Source: Rubrivivax sp. | Lineage (GTDB): Bacteria > Pseudomonadota > Gammaproteobacteria > Burkholderiales > Burkholderiaceae | Length of the DNA: 6,079 nucleotides | Direction: 5' to 3' | Assembly (NCBI GenBank): GCA_004211235.1 | Contig: SEEY01000259.1 | Location: 1-6,079 of the forward strand | In this document: positions 1 through 6,079 of the stretch, piece after piece | How the letters are laid out: the number at the start of each line of letters is the position of its first letter | Numbering within the stretch: the stretch's first letter is position 1 | Notes under the pieces: model-generated | The model's input: the letters and a program-made list of their open reading frames with translations, nothing else | What the model was told of the DNA's origin: nothing | The model's database searches: none | Made by a program: the position numbers and the translations under genes

Positions 1-180
1 AGCTATATCTTCATCAGCCATGACCTGGCCGTCGTGAAGTTCATCGCCGACGACGTGCTGGTGATGCAGAACGGTGACGTCGTCGAGCAGGCCGCCACGG
101 CCGACCTGATCGCCGCGCCCCGTGAGGATTACACACGGCGCCTGCTCGGCGCGGTGCCGCGCGGCTACCTGCCCGCCTGA
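1..180 (+). CDS. Peptide-type ABC transporter ATP-binding protein, C-terminal end (5' truncated)
   Basis: This is the last 59 codons of an ABC ATPase, open from the first base of the window and ending at TGA 178-180. The visible part starts at the end of the nucleotide-binding domain. FISHDLAVV carries the switch (H-loop) histidine, and a strand and turn (DVLVMQNGDVVEQ) follow. The end, with AAPREDYTRRLLGAVPRG, matches the oligopeptide/dipeptide/nickel subfamily, whose members characteristically have a P-x-x-x-YTRxLL segment after the core (DppF/OppF/YejF-like). By family, the protein would hydrolyse ATP at the inner face of the cytoplasmic membrane to drive uptake of peptides or similar solutes. 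Walker A, Walker B and the signature motif lie upstream of the window, so the substrate cannot be assigned. The next gene begins 110 bases later and seems unrelated. Confidence 0.9.
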   Translation, partial: SYIFISHDLAVVKFIADDVLVMQNGDVVEQAATADLIAAPREDYTRRLLGAVPRGYLPA

Positions 181-290
181 CTGAGCGCAGCCGGGCGGTG
201 CGGCGTGGAATCCGACCGGTCCGCAGGCAAGGTCGGCGCGGCTGCCGGCCCGAAGCGCGCTGAAATGGCCGGTTCGGGACCACGATTCCC
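181..290. other. Intergenic gap upstream of the cyclase operon, with two weak dyads
   Basis: This 110-base gap separates the ABC ATPase from the first cyclase. It holds a 6-bp inverted repeat, CCGACC (212-217) with GGTCGG (231-236), whose left arm overlaps the palindrome GACCGGTC (214-221). A second repeat pairs CCCGAA (249-254) with TTCGGG (273-278). Neither is followed by a T-run, so a factor-independent terminator is not supported. I could not recognise a convincing -35/-10 pair, a sigma-54 site or a c-di-GMP riboswitch. The operon promoter presumably lies here or further upstream, but this is inference from position only. In DNA this GC-rich, 6-bp dyads are expected by chance. Confidence 0.3.
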
Positions 291-2384
291 GTGACCGCCG
301 CAGCGATGCACCGATTCCCGGCCTTTCGATCCTTCACACGCGGCGCAGCCCTGGCAGCGCCGCTGATGCTGTTGCTCGCCTGTTCGCCGGGCACGGAGAG
401 CGCGCAGACGTCACAGGCGCAGCAGGCGGCGGCACGCGACGTCGCCGATGACAGCCTGCAGCGCGAACTGGACCGCGTCGAGCGTGCCGCCCGCGCCAGG
501 CCGGCCCAGCTGGAGCTGGCGCTGCGCAGCCGCGGCGACACGTTGCCCGTGGGCAGCGCGGCGCGGCTTGATGTGGTTGCGCTGCGCGGCCAGCTGGCCT
601 CGCTGGCCCGCGACCGCACGCTCGGCGACCAGCTCGCCCAGCAGCTGCGCGACTGGCCCACGGCCGAGCTGCGTGCCGACGCCATCGTGGCGGCCGTCAA
701 CGTCCGCGCGGAATACCTGCGCTCTCACGGCGACCTGCGCGAGGCCCGCAAGCTGCTGGTCGGCATGGATGCCGCACCGCTCGCCGCGGCGCGACCGATT
801 CACCGCTGGCGCTATCACCGCCTGCTGGCCGGCGTCAACGGCGATGCCGGCGAGCTGGATGCGGCCCTGACCGAGGGCCACAAGGCGCTGCGGCTGGCGC
901 AGCAGACCGGCCAGCACTGGCGGATCGCGCTGTCCCTGGTCGACCTGTCCTTCACGACACTGCGCGCCGACACGCCGGCGCGCGCCCGCCAGCTGGCCGC
1001 CCAGGCGCTGGCCGAGGCCGAGAAGGATCCCGATCCGATGACGCTGAACCAGGTGCACACGATGCGCGGCATCGTGCACGCCGACGACAGCGACTCCGGC
1101 GTCACGCTGCAGGCCTATGCCGATGCGCTCGATCAGGCGGCCCTCGCGGGGGCCGACTCGGTGCGCGCCCTCGGCCTGGCCAACTTTGCCGACTACCACC
1201 TGCGCCAGGGCCGCCCGGCACGCGCGCTGGAGCTGGCCGAGCAGGCGCTGCCGCTGGCCCGGGCGACGCGCAACACGGGCGCCGAGATCCTGAGCCAGTC
1301 GAACATGGGCCTGGCCAAGATCGCGCTGGGCCGCGTGGCCGAAGGGCGCGCGGAGGCGCGCGCCGCCATCACGATGGACGAGCAGCAGGGCGCCGTCTCC
1401 TACGCCTCCGAGGAGTGGAAGGAGCTGGCGCAGTACCTGGAGCGCGCCGGTGACCTGGGCGGCGCGGTGGCCGCCTGGCGCGAGCACCGCCGGCTGGTGG
1501 ACCGCGTGCTGCGCGACGAGACGCGCAAGCTGCTGCTGGAGGCGCAGGAGCGCCAGGATGCCGACCAGCGCGCCCGTGACATCGAGCTGCTCAACCGCGA
1601 CAACGCGCTGAAGGCCGAGCAGGTCCATCAGCGCAACCTGGCGCTGACCTTGTGGGCGGCCCTGGGCGGCTGCGTGGCGGTGTCGCTGGGCCTGCTCTGG
1701 CAGGCCTTCCGGCGCGTGCGCCGCACCAACCAGGCGCTGGTGAGCAGCAACGCGTCGCTGAAGCGCCAGAGCGAGACCGATGTGCTGACCGGCCTGGCCA
1801 ACCGCCGCCATTTCCAGTCGGCCATCGAAGGGCTGAGCGGCCCGGACGGGCTGAAGGCGACGATGCTGCTCATCGACGTCGACCACTTCAAGCGCATCAA
1901 CGACAGCTTCGGCCATGTCGCCGGCGACGCCGTGCTCGTGGAGCTGGCGCGCCGGCTGCGCGAGGCCGTGCGGGACGACGATCTCGTCGTGCGCTGGGGT
2001 GGCGAGGAATTCCTCATCGTCGCCCGGGCCCGCGAGGGCGTCGTCGCGGCGCAGCTCGCGCGCCGCCTGCTCGAACTGGCCGGCAGCGAGCCCGTCATCC
2101 ACGAAGGCCGGCGCATTCCGATCACGGTGTCCATCGGCTTCGCCAGCCTGCCGGTACCGCCGCACGGCCTGCAGCTGCCGTGGGAGCGCGCCATCGACCT
2201 GGTCGACACCGTCATGTACCTCGCCAAGGCGCATGGCCGCAACAAGGCCTACGGCGTCGACCGCATCCACGCCACCGACGTGCCCACCGCGGTGGAGCTG
2301 ATGTCACGCCTGGAAGCGGCCTGGAGCGCCGGTCAGGTCGGGCTCACCGCCATCACCGGCCCGGTCCGGCCCGCTGCCGCATGA
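291..2384 (+). CDS. Membrane diguanylate cyclase with periplasmic TPR-like sensor and lipoprotein-type signal (DGC 1)
   Basis: Predicted to condense two GTP to c-di-GMP. Numbering is from GTG 291 (697 aa). Residues 13-31 form a basic/hydrophobic export signal ending in lipobox LLAC, with Cys31 as possible lipidation site. A helical TPR-like region follows (clearest repeats about 290-328, 329-368, 369-405). Next come a charged amphipathic helix (about 405-447), one transmembrane helix (about 449-471) and the GGDEF domain (about 490-655). Visible catalytic features are DVLTGLANRR (497-506), Asp529, Asn537 and Asp546 for metal and guanine binding, GGEEF 570-574, and the inhibitory RxxD (RDDD, 561-564). 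All are intact, so an active, product-inhibited enzyme is expected. The start is uncertain: GTG 291 has only a weak GGGA upstream, and ATG 306 (codon 6) keeps the whole signal. An in-frame TGA at 261-263 limits extension. The stop overlaps the next gene. Confidence 0.92.
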   Translation: MTAAAMHRFPAFRSFTRGAALAAPLMLLLACSPGTESAQTSQAQQAAARDVADDSLQRELDRVERAARARPAQLELALRSRGDTLPVGSAARLDVVALRGQLASLARDRTLGDQLAQQLRDWPTAELRADAIVAAVNVRAEYLRSHGDLREARKLLVGMDAAPLAAARPIHRWRYHRLLAGVNGDAGELDAALTEGHKALRLAQQTGQHWRIALSLVDLSFTTLRADTPARARQLAAQALAEAEKDPDPMTLNQVHTMRGIVHADDSDSGVTLQAYADALDQAALAGADSVRALGLANFADYHLRQGRPARALELAEQALPLARATRNTGAEILSQSNMGLAKIALGRVAEGRAEARAAITMDEQQGAVSYASEEWKELAQYLERAGDLGGAVAAWREHRRLVDRVLRDETRKLLLEAQERQDADQRARDIELLNRDNALKAEQVHQRNLALTLWAALGGCVAVSLGLLWQAFRRVRRTNQALVSSNASLKRQSETDVLTGLANRRHFQSAIEGLSGPDGLKATMLLIDVDHFKRINDSFGHVAGDAVLVELARRLREAVRDDDLVVRWGGEEFLIVARAREGVVAAQLARRLLELAGSEPVIHEGRRIPITVSIGFASLPVPPHGLQLPWERAIDLVDTVMYLAKAHGRNKAYGVDRIHATDVPTAVELMSRLEAAWSAGQVGLTAITGPVRPAAA
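2381..2384 (+). promoter_or_regulatory. ATGA stop/start overlap, DGC 1 to DGC 2
   Basis: The ATG of the second cyclase (2381-2383) and the TGA of the first (2382-2384) share four bases. The 25 bases upstream are C/G-rich with no Shine-Dalgarno-like purine run, so DGC 2 probably depends on ribosomes terminating on DGC 1 (translational coupling). This also fixes the start: the frame stays open upstream to about 1652, but the earlier part only translates DGC 1 out of frame into Arg/Pro/Ala-rich sequence. A good signal peptide begins exactly at 2381. Confidence 0.8.
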
Positions 2385-4408
2385 AGGCCGCGCTGCTTGC
2401 TTTGGCATTCGCACTGTTGGCCGGCCTGGCTGGCGGGGCGGCCGCCGACCCGGTCACGGAAGACGCCTTCCTGAACAACGTCGCCCACCGCGCCTTCGAC
2501 GACCCGTCCGCCATGCTCGACGAGCTGGCGCGGCGCTGGCCGGCCCAGCTCTCGCCCGAGCGGGAGGCCGGCTGGCTGTTCGCCCGCGGACGCGTGCTGC
2601 TGGCGTCTGGACAGACCGAGGCGGCCGATGCGGTCGCCGTGCAGCTCATGGCCAGCCCGCAAGGGCTGGACCGCAGCTGGCTGCTGCGCGCCCTCATCCA
2701 GGAACGCGCCGGCCGCCCGGCGGGCACGCTGGCGGCGCGCGCGCTCGCCGGCCTGGAGAAGCGCTGCCCGGTGGGCGATGAAGCGCGTGCCGTGCGCGAG
2801 ATGGGCTGCGACTTCCGCGCTGCCTGGGAGGCCCTGCGCCTCGTGCAGCGCGAGCAGTCGGGCCAGGGCGCCTTCATTGCCGCCGAGGCCAGCGTGCGCC
2901 GTGAGCTGGCGCTGGCTCGGGCCGGCGGTGATCGCCACCTGTCGGCGCTGAGCCTGGGCCAGCTGGGAGCCTTGCATCAGGTGCAGGACCAGCCGGACGA
3001 GGCCCGCACCATGCTGCGCGCCGCCCTGGCCGAGGCGCAGGGCGACCCGGTCGCCGCCGCGCGCGTGCGCAACCAGGAGGCCATCGTCGCCCGCCGTGCT
3101 GGTGACCTGCCGGCCTCGCGCGTGGCCCTCGAGGCCGCGCTGCAGCTGGCCGAGCAGGCCGAAGCGCCGCATCTGGTGGCGCAGATGCGCTCCAACCTCG
3201 TCGACGCCTACATGCACCTCGGCCTGCTGCACGAGGCGCAGGCCAGCGGCAAACTGGCGCTGCCGGTGCTGCAGCGCTTCCAGGACCGCCTCTACGAGCG
3301 CAGCCTGCACCACAACCTGGCTGTCGTGCACATCAAGCTGCGCCAGTTCGATGCCGCCCGCCAGGAGCTGGCGCGGGTGGCCGAGATCTCCGTCGACCCC
3401 GCCGACCTCGTGCCGCGCGCCCGCGAGCTGCGTGAGCTGGCCGACACCTGGGCCGACGCCGGCCAGCACAAGGAGGCGCTGGCCGCCATCCACCGCGAAC
3501 GCGAGCTGAACGCGCGCGCCAACGAGCACAACCGCGCCAGCGCGCTGGAGGGCTTGCGCCGCAAGTACGACAGCGCCGGCCGGCAGCGCGACCTGGAGCT
3601 GCTGGCGCGCGATGGCGAGCTCAAGGACCGGCAGCTCGAGAACCGGCGCCTGGCGCAGCAGGCGGGCCTGGCCGTGGGCGCGCTGCTGCTGCTGTCCATC
3701 GCCCTGATCGGCGTCACGCTCGTGCGCATGCGCCGGGCCCAGGCGCAGCTCACGGCCAGCCAGCACCTGCTGCGCACGCAGAGCGAGCGCGATCCGCTGA
3801 CCGACCTCTCCAATCGCCGACACTTCCTCGCCGTCATGGACCAGCGCGCACGCGAGTCCGGCGTGGAGAGCTTCCGCGGCGCATTGCTGATGATCGATAT
3901 CGACCACTTCAAGAACGTGAACGACCGGCACGGCCATGCGGCCGGGGATGCCGTCATCCTGGAAGTCGGCCGCCGCATCCGTGCCGCGGTGCGCGCCAGC
4001 GACCTCGTCGTGCGCTGGGGCGGCGAGGAGTTCCTCGTCTTCGCGCCCGAGCTGCCCGGGGATGACCTCACCCAGATGGCCGCCCGCGTGCTCAACGGCG
4101 TCGGCGGCGAAGCCATCAAGACGGGCGAGGGGCCGCTGCGCGTCACGGCGTCCATCGGCTTCGCCAGCTTCCCGCTCGGAGGCTCTGGCGGCGCCGGTGC
4201 GGCGCTGCGCCTGCACTGGGAGCAGGCGGTCAACTGGGCCGACATGGTGCTCTACAAGGCCAAGGCCGAGGGGCGCAACCGCGGCGTCGGCATCGCCGCC
4301 GTCGAGGCTCCCGACGCCGACACGCTGGCCGCCATCCTGCAGGACTTCGATTCCGCCTGCCTGCATGGCCAGGTCAGGCTCAACGTGCTGAAGGGGCCTG
4401 CCTCATGA
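2381..4408 (+). CDS. Membrane diguanylate cyclase with periplasmic TPR-like sensor, paralogue of the upstream gene (DGC 2)
   Basis: A 675-aa protein with the same layout as its upstream neighbour. Residues 1-22 are a classical signal peptide (Lys2, then Leu/Ala core) with likely cleavage at GAAA|D, and no lipobox. The periplasmic part holds a Cys pair (129, 143) and five TPR-like units starting near 185, 222, 262, 302 and 341. An amphipathic helix follows (about 377-425, including RDLELLARDGELK), then a transmembrane helix (about 429-448) and the GGDEF domain (about 465-635). DPLTDLSNRR (471-480), Asp506, Asn514, Asp523, GGEEF (547-551) and inhibitory RxxD (RASD, 538-541) are all present, so it should synthesise c-di-GMP with feedback control. 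The tail after the GGDEF domain resembles that of DGC 1, supporting an old tandem duplication. It overlaps both neighbours by four bases. The sensed ligand is unknown. Confidence 0.93.
   Translation: MKAALLALAFALLAGLAGGAAADPVTEDAFLNNVAHRAFDDPSAMLDELARRWPAQLSPEREAGWLFARGRVLLASGQTEAADAVAVQLMASPQGLDRSWLLRALIQERAGRPAGTLAARALAGLEKRCPVGDEARAVREMGCDFRAAWEALRLVQREQSGQGAFIAAEASVRRELALARAGGDRHLSALSLGQLGALHQVQDQPDEARTMLRAALAEAQGDPVAAARVRNQEAIVARRAGDLPASRVALEAALQLAEQAEAPHLVAQMRSNLVDAYMHLGLLHEAQASGKLALPVLQRFQDRLYERSLHHNLAVVHIKLRQFDAARQELARVAEISVDPADLVPRARELRELADTWADAGQHKEALAAIHRERELNARANEHNRASALEGLRRKYDSAGRQRDLELLARDGELKDRQLENRRLAQQAGLAVGALLLLSIALIGVTLVRMRRAQAQLTASQHLLRTQSERDPLTDLSNRRHFLAVMDQRARESGVESFRGALLMIDIDHFKNVNDRHGHAAGDAVILEVGRRIRAAVRASDLVVRWGGEEFLVFAPELPGDDLTQMAARVLNGVGGEAIKTGEGPLRVTASIGFASFPLGGSGGAGAALRLHWEQAVNWADMVLYKAKAEGRNRGVGIAAVEAPDADTLAAILQDFDSACLHGQVRLNVLKGPAS
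4391..4396 (+). promoter_or_regulatory. Shine-Dalgarno-like site for the Bug/TctC gene
   Basis: AAGGGG lies inside the last codons of DGC 2, eight bases before ATG 4405. It supports that ATG as the true start and suggests the third gene can recruit ribosomes itself besides being coupled through the overlap. The DGC 1/DGC 2 junction has no comparable site. Confidence 0.55.
4405..4408 (+). promoter_or_regulatory. ATGA stop/start overlap, DGC 2 to Bug/TctC protein
   Basis: The ATG of the binding protein (4405-4407) overlaps the TGA of DGC 2 (4406-4408). This is the second ATGA junction in a row, which places all three genes on one transcript and suggests coupled translation. Confidence 0.8.
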
Positions 4409-5382
4409 AGCGCCGCGGCCTGCTCCTCTGCCTGGCCGGCGCGGGCGCGCGGGCGCAACCTGCCGCGCCCGGCCGGCCGCTGCGCGTCGTCGTGCCGTAT
4501 GCACCCGGTGGCGCGGCCGACATCGCCGCGCGGCTGCTGGCGCCGGAGCTGCAGAGGAGCCTGGGCCAGCCGGTCGTCGTCGACAATCGGCCGGGCGCCG
4601 ATGGCAACATTGGCAGCGCGGAGGTGGCCAGCGCCACGGACGGCCACACCCTGCTGATGGGCAGCGTCGGCACCCACGTCATCAACCCGCTGCTGTCGCA
4701 TCGCCTGCCCTACGACCCGGTGAAGGACTTCGCCCCCATCGCCCTGGTGGCGACGGTGCCGCTGGTGCTCGTGGTCAACCCGGCCGTCGCGCAGGCGCTG
4801 GGCATCCGCCGCCTGGCCGACCTGGTGCTCGCGGCCACCGCGCAGCCGGGCCGGCTGCACATCGCCTCGGGCGGCAACGGCTCGCCGACTCATCTGGCGG
4901 GCGAGCTGTTCAAGCGCCTGACCCAGACCTACATGCTGCACTTCCCCTACCGCAGCACCGCGTCAGCGCAGCAGGACGTCATCGCCGGCAACATGGACCT
5001 GATGTTCGATTCGCTGCCGGCCTCGCTGCCGCTGATCCGCGCGGGCAAGCTGCTGGCGCTGGCCGTCACGAGCGCCCGGCGCAGCACCAGCGTGCCGGAG
5101 CTGCCCACGATGGAGGAGGCCGGCGGGCCGGCGCTGCGGGGCTACGAGGCCAGCGCCTGGCTCGGTCTGTTCGCGCCTGCCAGCCTGGCCGCGGAGCCGC
5201 TGGCGCGGCTGCAGCGCGAAACGGTCGCGGCGCTGGCGAACCCGGCGCTGCGTGACCGGCTGACCGCGCGCGGCATGGTGGTGCAGGGCCGCGCCGCGCC
5301 CGAGTTCGCGGCGCTGATGTCGGCCGAGACCACCAAGTGGGCCCGCGTGGTGGAGCTGTCCGGCATCAAGGTGGACCGCTAG
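4405..5382 (+). CDS. Bug/TctC-family periplasmic solute-binding protein (orphan)
   Basis: A 325-aa protein, the usual length for the Bug family (tripartite tricarboxylate transporter substrate-binding proteins). MKRR plus a short Leu/Ala/Gly core gives a signal peptide with likely cleavage at ARA|Q (17/18); the twin Arg is compatible with Tat export but not decisive. Family landmarks are RVVVPYAPGGAADIAAR (27-43) with the conserved GGxxD, VVVDNRPGADGNIG (57-70), a Ser-Gly-Gly-Asn-Gly-Ser ligand-loop segment (155-160), FDSLPASLPLIRAGKL from residue 201, and the end W-x-x-VV-x-x-x-GIK-x-D. By family it binds a small, often carboxylated, metabolite in the periplasm. The ligand cannot be read from sequence. 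No TctA/TctB membrane genes are in the window, so it is an orphan here. Overlap with DGC 2 suggests a possible role as periplasmic co-sensor, which is inference; supplying a distant transporter is the alternative. Confidence 0.93.
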   Translation: MKRRGLLLCLAGAGARAQPAAPGRPLRVVVPYAPGGAADIAARLLAPELQRSLGQPVVVDNRPGADGNIGSAEVASATDGHTLLMGSVGTHVINPLLSHRLPYDPVKDFAPIALVATVPLVLVVNPAVAQALGIRRLADLVLAATAQPGRLHIASGGNGSPTHLAGELFKRLTQTYMLHFPYRSTASAQQDVIAGNMDLMFDSLPASLPLIRAGKLLALAVTSARRSTSVPELPTMEEAGGPALRGYEASAWLGLFAPASLAAEPLARLQRETVAALANPALRDRLTARGMVVQGRAAPEFAALMSAETTKWARVVELSGIKVDR

Positions 5383-5398
5383 AGATGGAGCCCCTCGT

Positions 5399-5430
5399 CC
5401 AAGGAGTACCTTGGCCGGCCTTGCAGGCCG
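5399..5430 (+). terminator. Two adjacent hairpins after the operon, possible terminator
   Basis: Beginning 17 bases after the stop of the binding-protein gene is a perfect 6-bp stem, CCAAGG (5399-5404) with CCTTGG (5409-5414), around a 4-base loop. One base later comes a second perfect 6-bp stem, CGGCCT (5416-5421) with AGGCCG (5425-5430), around a 3-base loop. The position fits operon end. There is no T-run after either stem, so a classical intrinsic terminator is not shown. They may instead protect the 3' end of the mRNA or assist Rho-dependent ending. Confidence 0.35.
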
Positions 5431-5460
5431 CGCAGCCGGCAGAGTGGCTGTTCTTCGGCA

Positions 5461-5491
5461 GGCACGACAAGTGCTCAGGACTCGCCGTGCC
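5461..5491. other. Imperfect 31-base inverted repeat in the gap before sulP
   Basis: GGCACG (5461-5466) pairs with CGTGCC (5486-5491). Pairing continues inward past single mismatches (C5468-G5484, then AGT 5470-5472 with ACT 5480-5482, then C5474-G5478), giving about 11 pairs in one hairpin. It could be an RNA stem in the leader of the permease gene or a protein-binding dyad. No T-run follows. The function is unknown. Confidence 0.35.
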
Positions 5492-5574
5492 GGAGCGTGG
5501 GCGGCCCGGCGCTCGGCCCGGAAGACGTCCGTTTCAGCAACTGAGGGTGCCTCGCAGCGCCGTGGAAAACTGAC

Positions 5575-6079
5575 ATGACCAGCACCTGGCGCGCCGACCT
5601 CATGGCGGGCGCCGTCGTCGCCGTGCTGTTGATACCGCAGAGCCTGGCCTACGCGATGCTCGCCGGCCTGCCGCCGCAGGTGGGGCTGTACGCCAGCCTG
5701 CTGCCGCTGCTGGCCTACGCGGCGCTCGGCTCCAGCCCGGTGCTGGGCCTGGGGCCGGTGGCCGTGCTGGCGCTCATGATTGCCCAGGCGCTGGGCGGGC
5801 TGCCGCCGGGCGTCACGGCCGAGGCCGGCGCTTTGGTGCTGGCGGCGGAGGTGGGCCTGTTGCTGGCACTGGCGGCGCTGCTGCGGCTGGATGCGTTGTC
5901 CAGCCTGCTGTCGGTGCCGGCGCTGCGCGGCTTCGAGAACGGCGCGACCCTGATGATTGCCGCCAGCCAGGTGCCGGTGCTGCTGGGCAGCGCGGCGGCC
6001 GGCTTCACGCTGCCGGCGCTCGCGCGGTCGGCGCTGCAGGGCGGCTTCGGCCCGGCCAGCGCCGCCTGGGGTGCCACGG
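5575..6079 (+). CDS. SulP-family inorganic anion permease, N-terminal part (3' truncated)
   Basis: An open frame runs from ATG 5575 to the window edge (168 complete codons). The SulP signature region is clear: DLMAG (8-12), IPQSLAYA (20-27), GLPPQVGLYAS (31-41), GPVAVLALM (60-68) and a GF-x-x-GA segment (119-124) before the SQVPVLLG helix. The rest is strongly hydrophobic, consistent with several membrane spans. SulP proteins carry sulfate, bicarbonate or other anions across the cytoplasmic membrane and commonly end in a STAS domain, which would lie beyond this window. The N-terminus before DLMAG is only seven residues, shorter than usual. An in-frame TGA at 5542-5544 and no start codon between it and 5575 exclude an upstream extension. 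A weak GGAAAA (5564-5569) precedes the start. The transported anion is undetermined. Confidence 0.9.
   Translation, partial: MTSTWRADLMAGAVVAVLLIPQSLAYAMLAGLPPQVGLYASLLPLLAYAALGSSPVLGLGPVAVLALMIAQALGGLPPGVTAEAGALVLAAEVGLLLALAALLRLDALSSLLSVPALRGFENGATLMIAASQVPVLLGSAAAGFTLPALARSALQGGFGPASAAWGAT

Noticed and set aside
181..290. c-di-GMP riboswitch or sigma-54 promoter ahead of the cyclase operon
   Set aside because: I looked for these because of the signalling genes, but saw neither a GEMM-like conserved core nor a GG/GC-spaced sigma-54 element.
411..2270. A 619-codon open frame on the minus strand opposite DGC 1, and a similar 677-codon one at 2333-4366 opposite DGC 2
   Set aside because: Long antisense frames are expected opposite very GC-rich genes because stops are rare. 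Their translations are Gln/Arg/Ala/Gly/Val-rich with no domain, and they mirror genuine, motif-rich plus-strand proteins.
1652..2380. N-terminal extension of DGC 2 by 243 codons
   Set aside because: This stretch is DGC 1 read out of frame and gives Arg/Pro/Ala-rich nonsense. ATG 2381 starts a good signal peptide and overlaps the DGC 1 stop.
2130..4168. Near-identical DNA stretches in the two cyclase genes (around GGEEF and SIGFAS codons) as mobile or recombination repeats
   Set aside because: They coincide with the most conserved protein motifs of the GGDEF domain and are explained by common ancestry plus strong codon bias.
5385..5573. Small 62-codon frame ending just before the sulP ATG (longer version from 5337)
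   Set aside because: About a quarter of its codons end in A or T, unlike all neighbouring genes. The translation has no recognisable motif, and it runs through the hairpins. A leader peptide cannot be excluded but is not supported.
5715..6077. 120-codon minus-strand frame opposite sulP
   Set aside because: It is a Ser/Ala/Pro-rich shadow of the SulP coding sequence, whose plus-strand motifs are unmistakable.

Overview
The window is very GC-rich, with G or C at almost every third codon position. It looks like a betaproteobacterium of the Burkholderiales type (for example the Rubrivivax/Roseateles/Leptothrix neighbourhood). The main evidence is an orphan Bug/TctC-type periplasmic binding protein, a family strongly expanded in that order. 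The genus cannot be fixed from the sequence, and a related high-GC proteobacterium remains possible. All genes seen are on the + strand.

Layout: (1) 1-180 is the C-terminal end of an ABC-transporter ATPase of the peptide/nickel (Dpp/Opp/YejF-like) type. (2) 181-290 is a short gap with two weak dyads and no clear promoter. (3) 291-5382 is a tight three-gene unit: two membrane diguanylate cyclases with the same architecture (export signal, periplasmic TPR-like repeats, amphipathic helix, one transmembrane helix, cytoplasmic GGDEF, short conserved tail), followed by a Bug/TctC solute-binding protein. Both junctions are ATGA stop/start overlaps, so the three proteins are probably translated in a coupled way. 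(4) 5383-5574 is a gap holding three consecutive inverted repeats, probably the end of the operon. (5) 5575 to the window end is the start of a SulP-family anion permease, cut by the window edge.

How the genes may work together: both cyclases keep the GGEEF active site, the metal and guanine-binding residues and the RxxD inhibitory site, so each should make c-di-GMP with product feedback. Their sensory parts lie in the periplasm, where the co-translated Bug protein would also be. A plausible but unproven model is that the Bug protein captures a small carboxylate-type ligand and presents it to one or both TPR sensor domains, converting nutrient availability into c-di-GMP. Precedents for binding proteins acting as co-sensors are NspS-MbaA in Vibrio and the Bug protein BctC with the BctE kinase in Bordetella. 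This is the most interesting content of the window. The flanking ABC and SulP genes look like ordinary neighbours.
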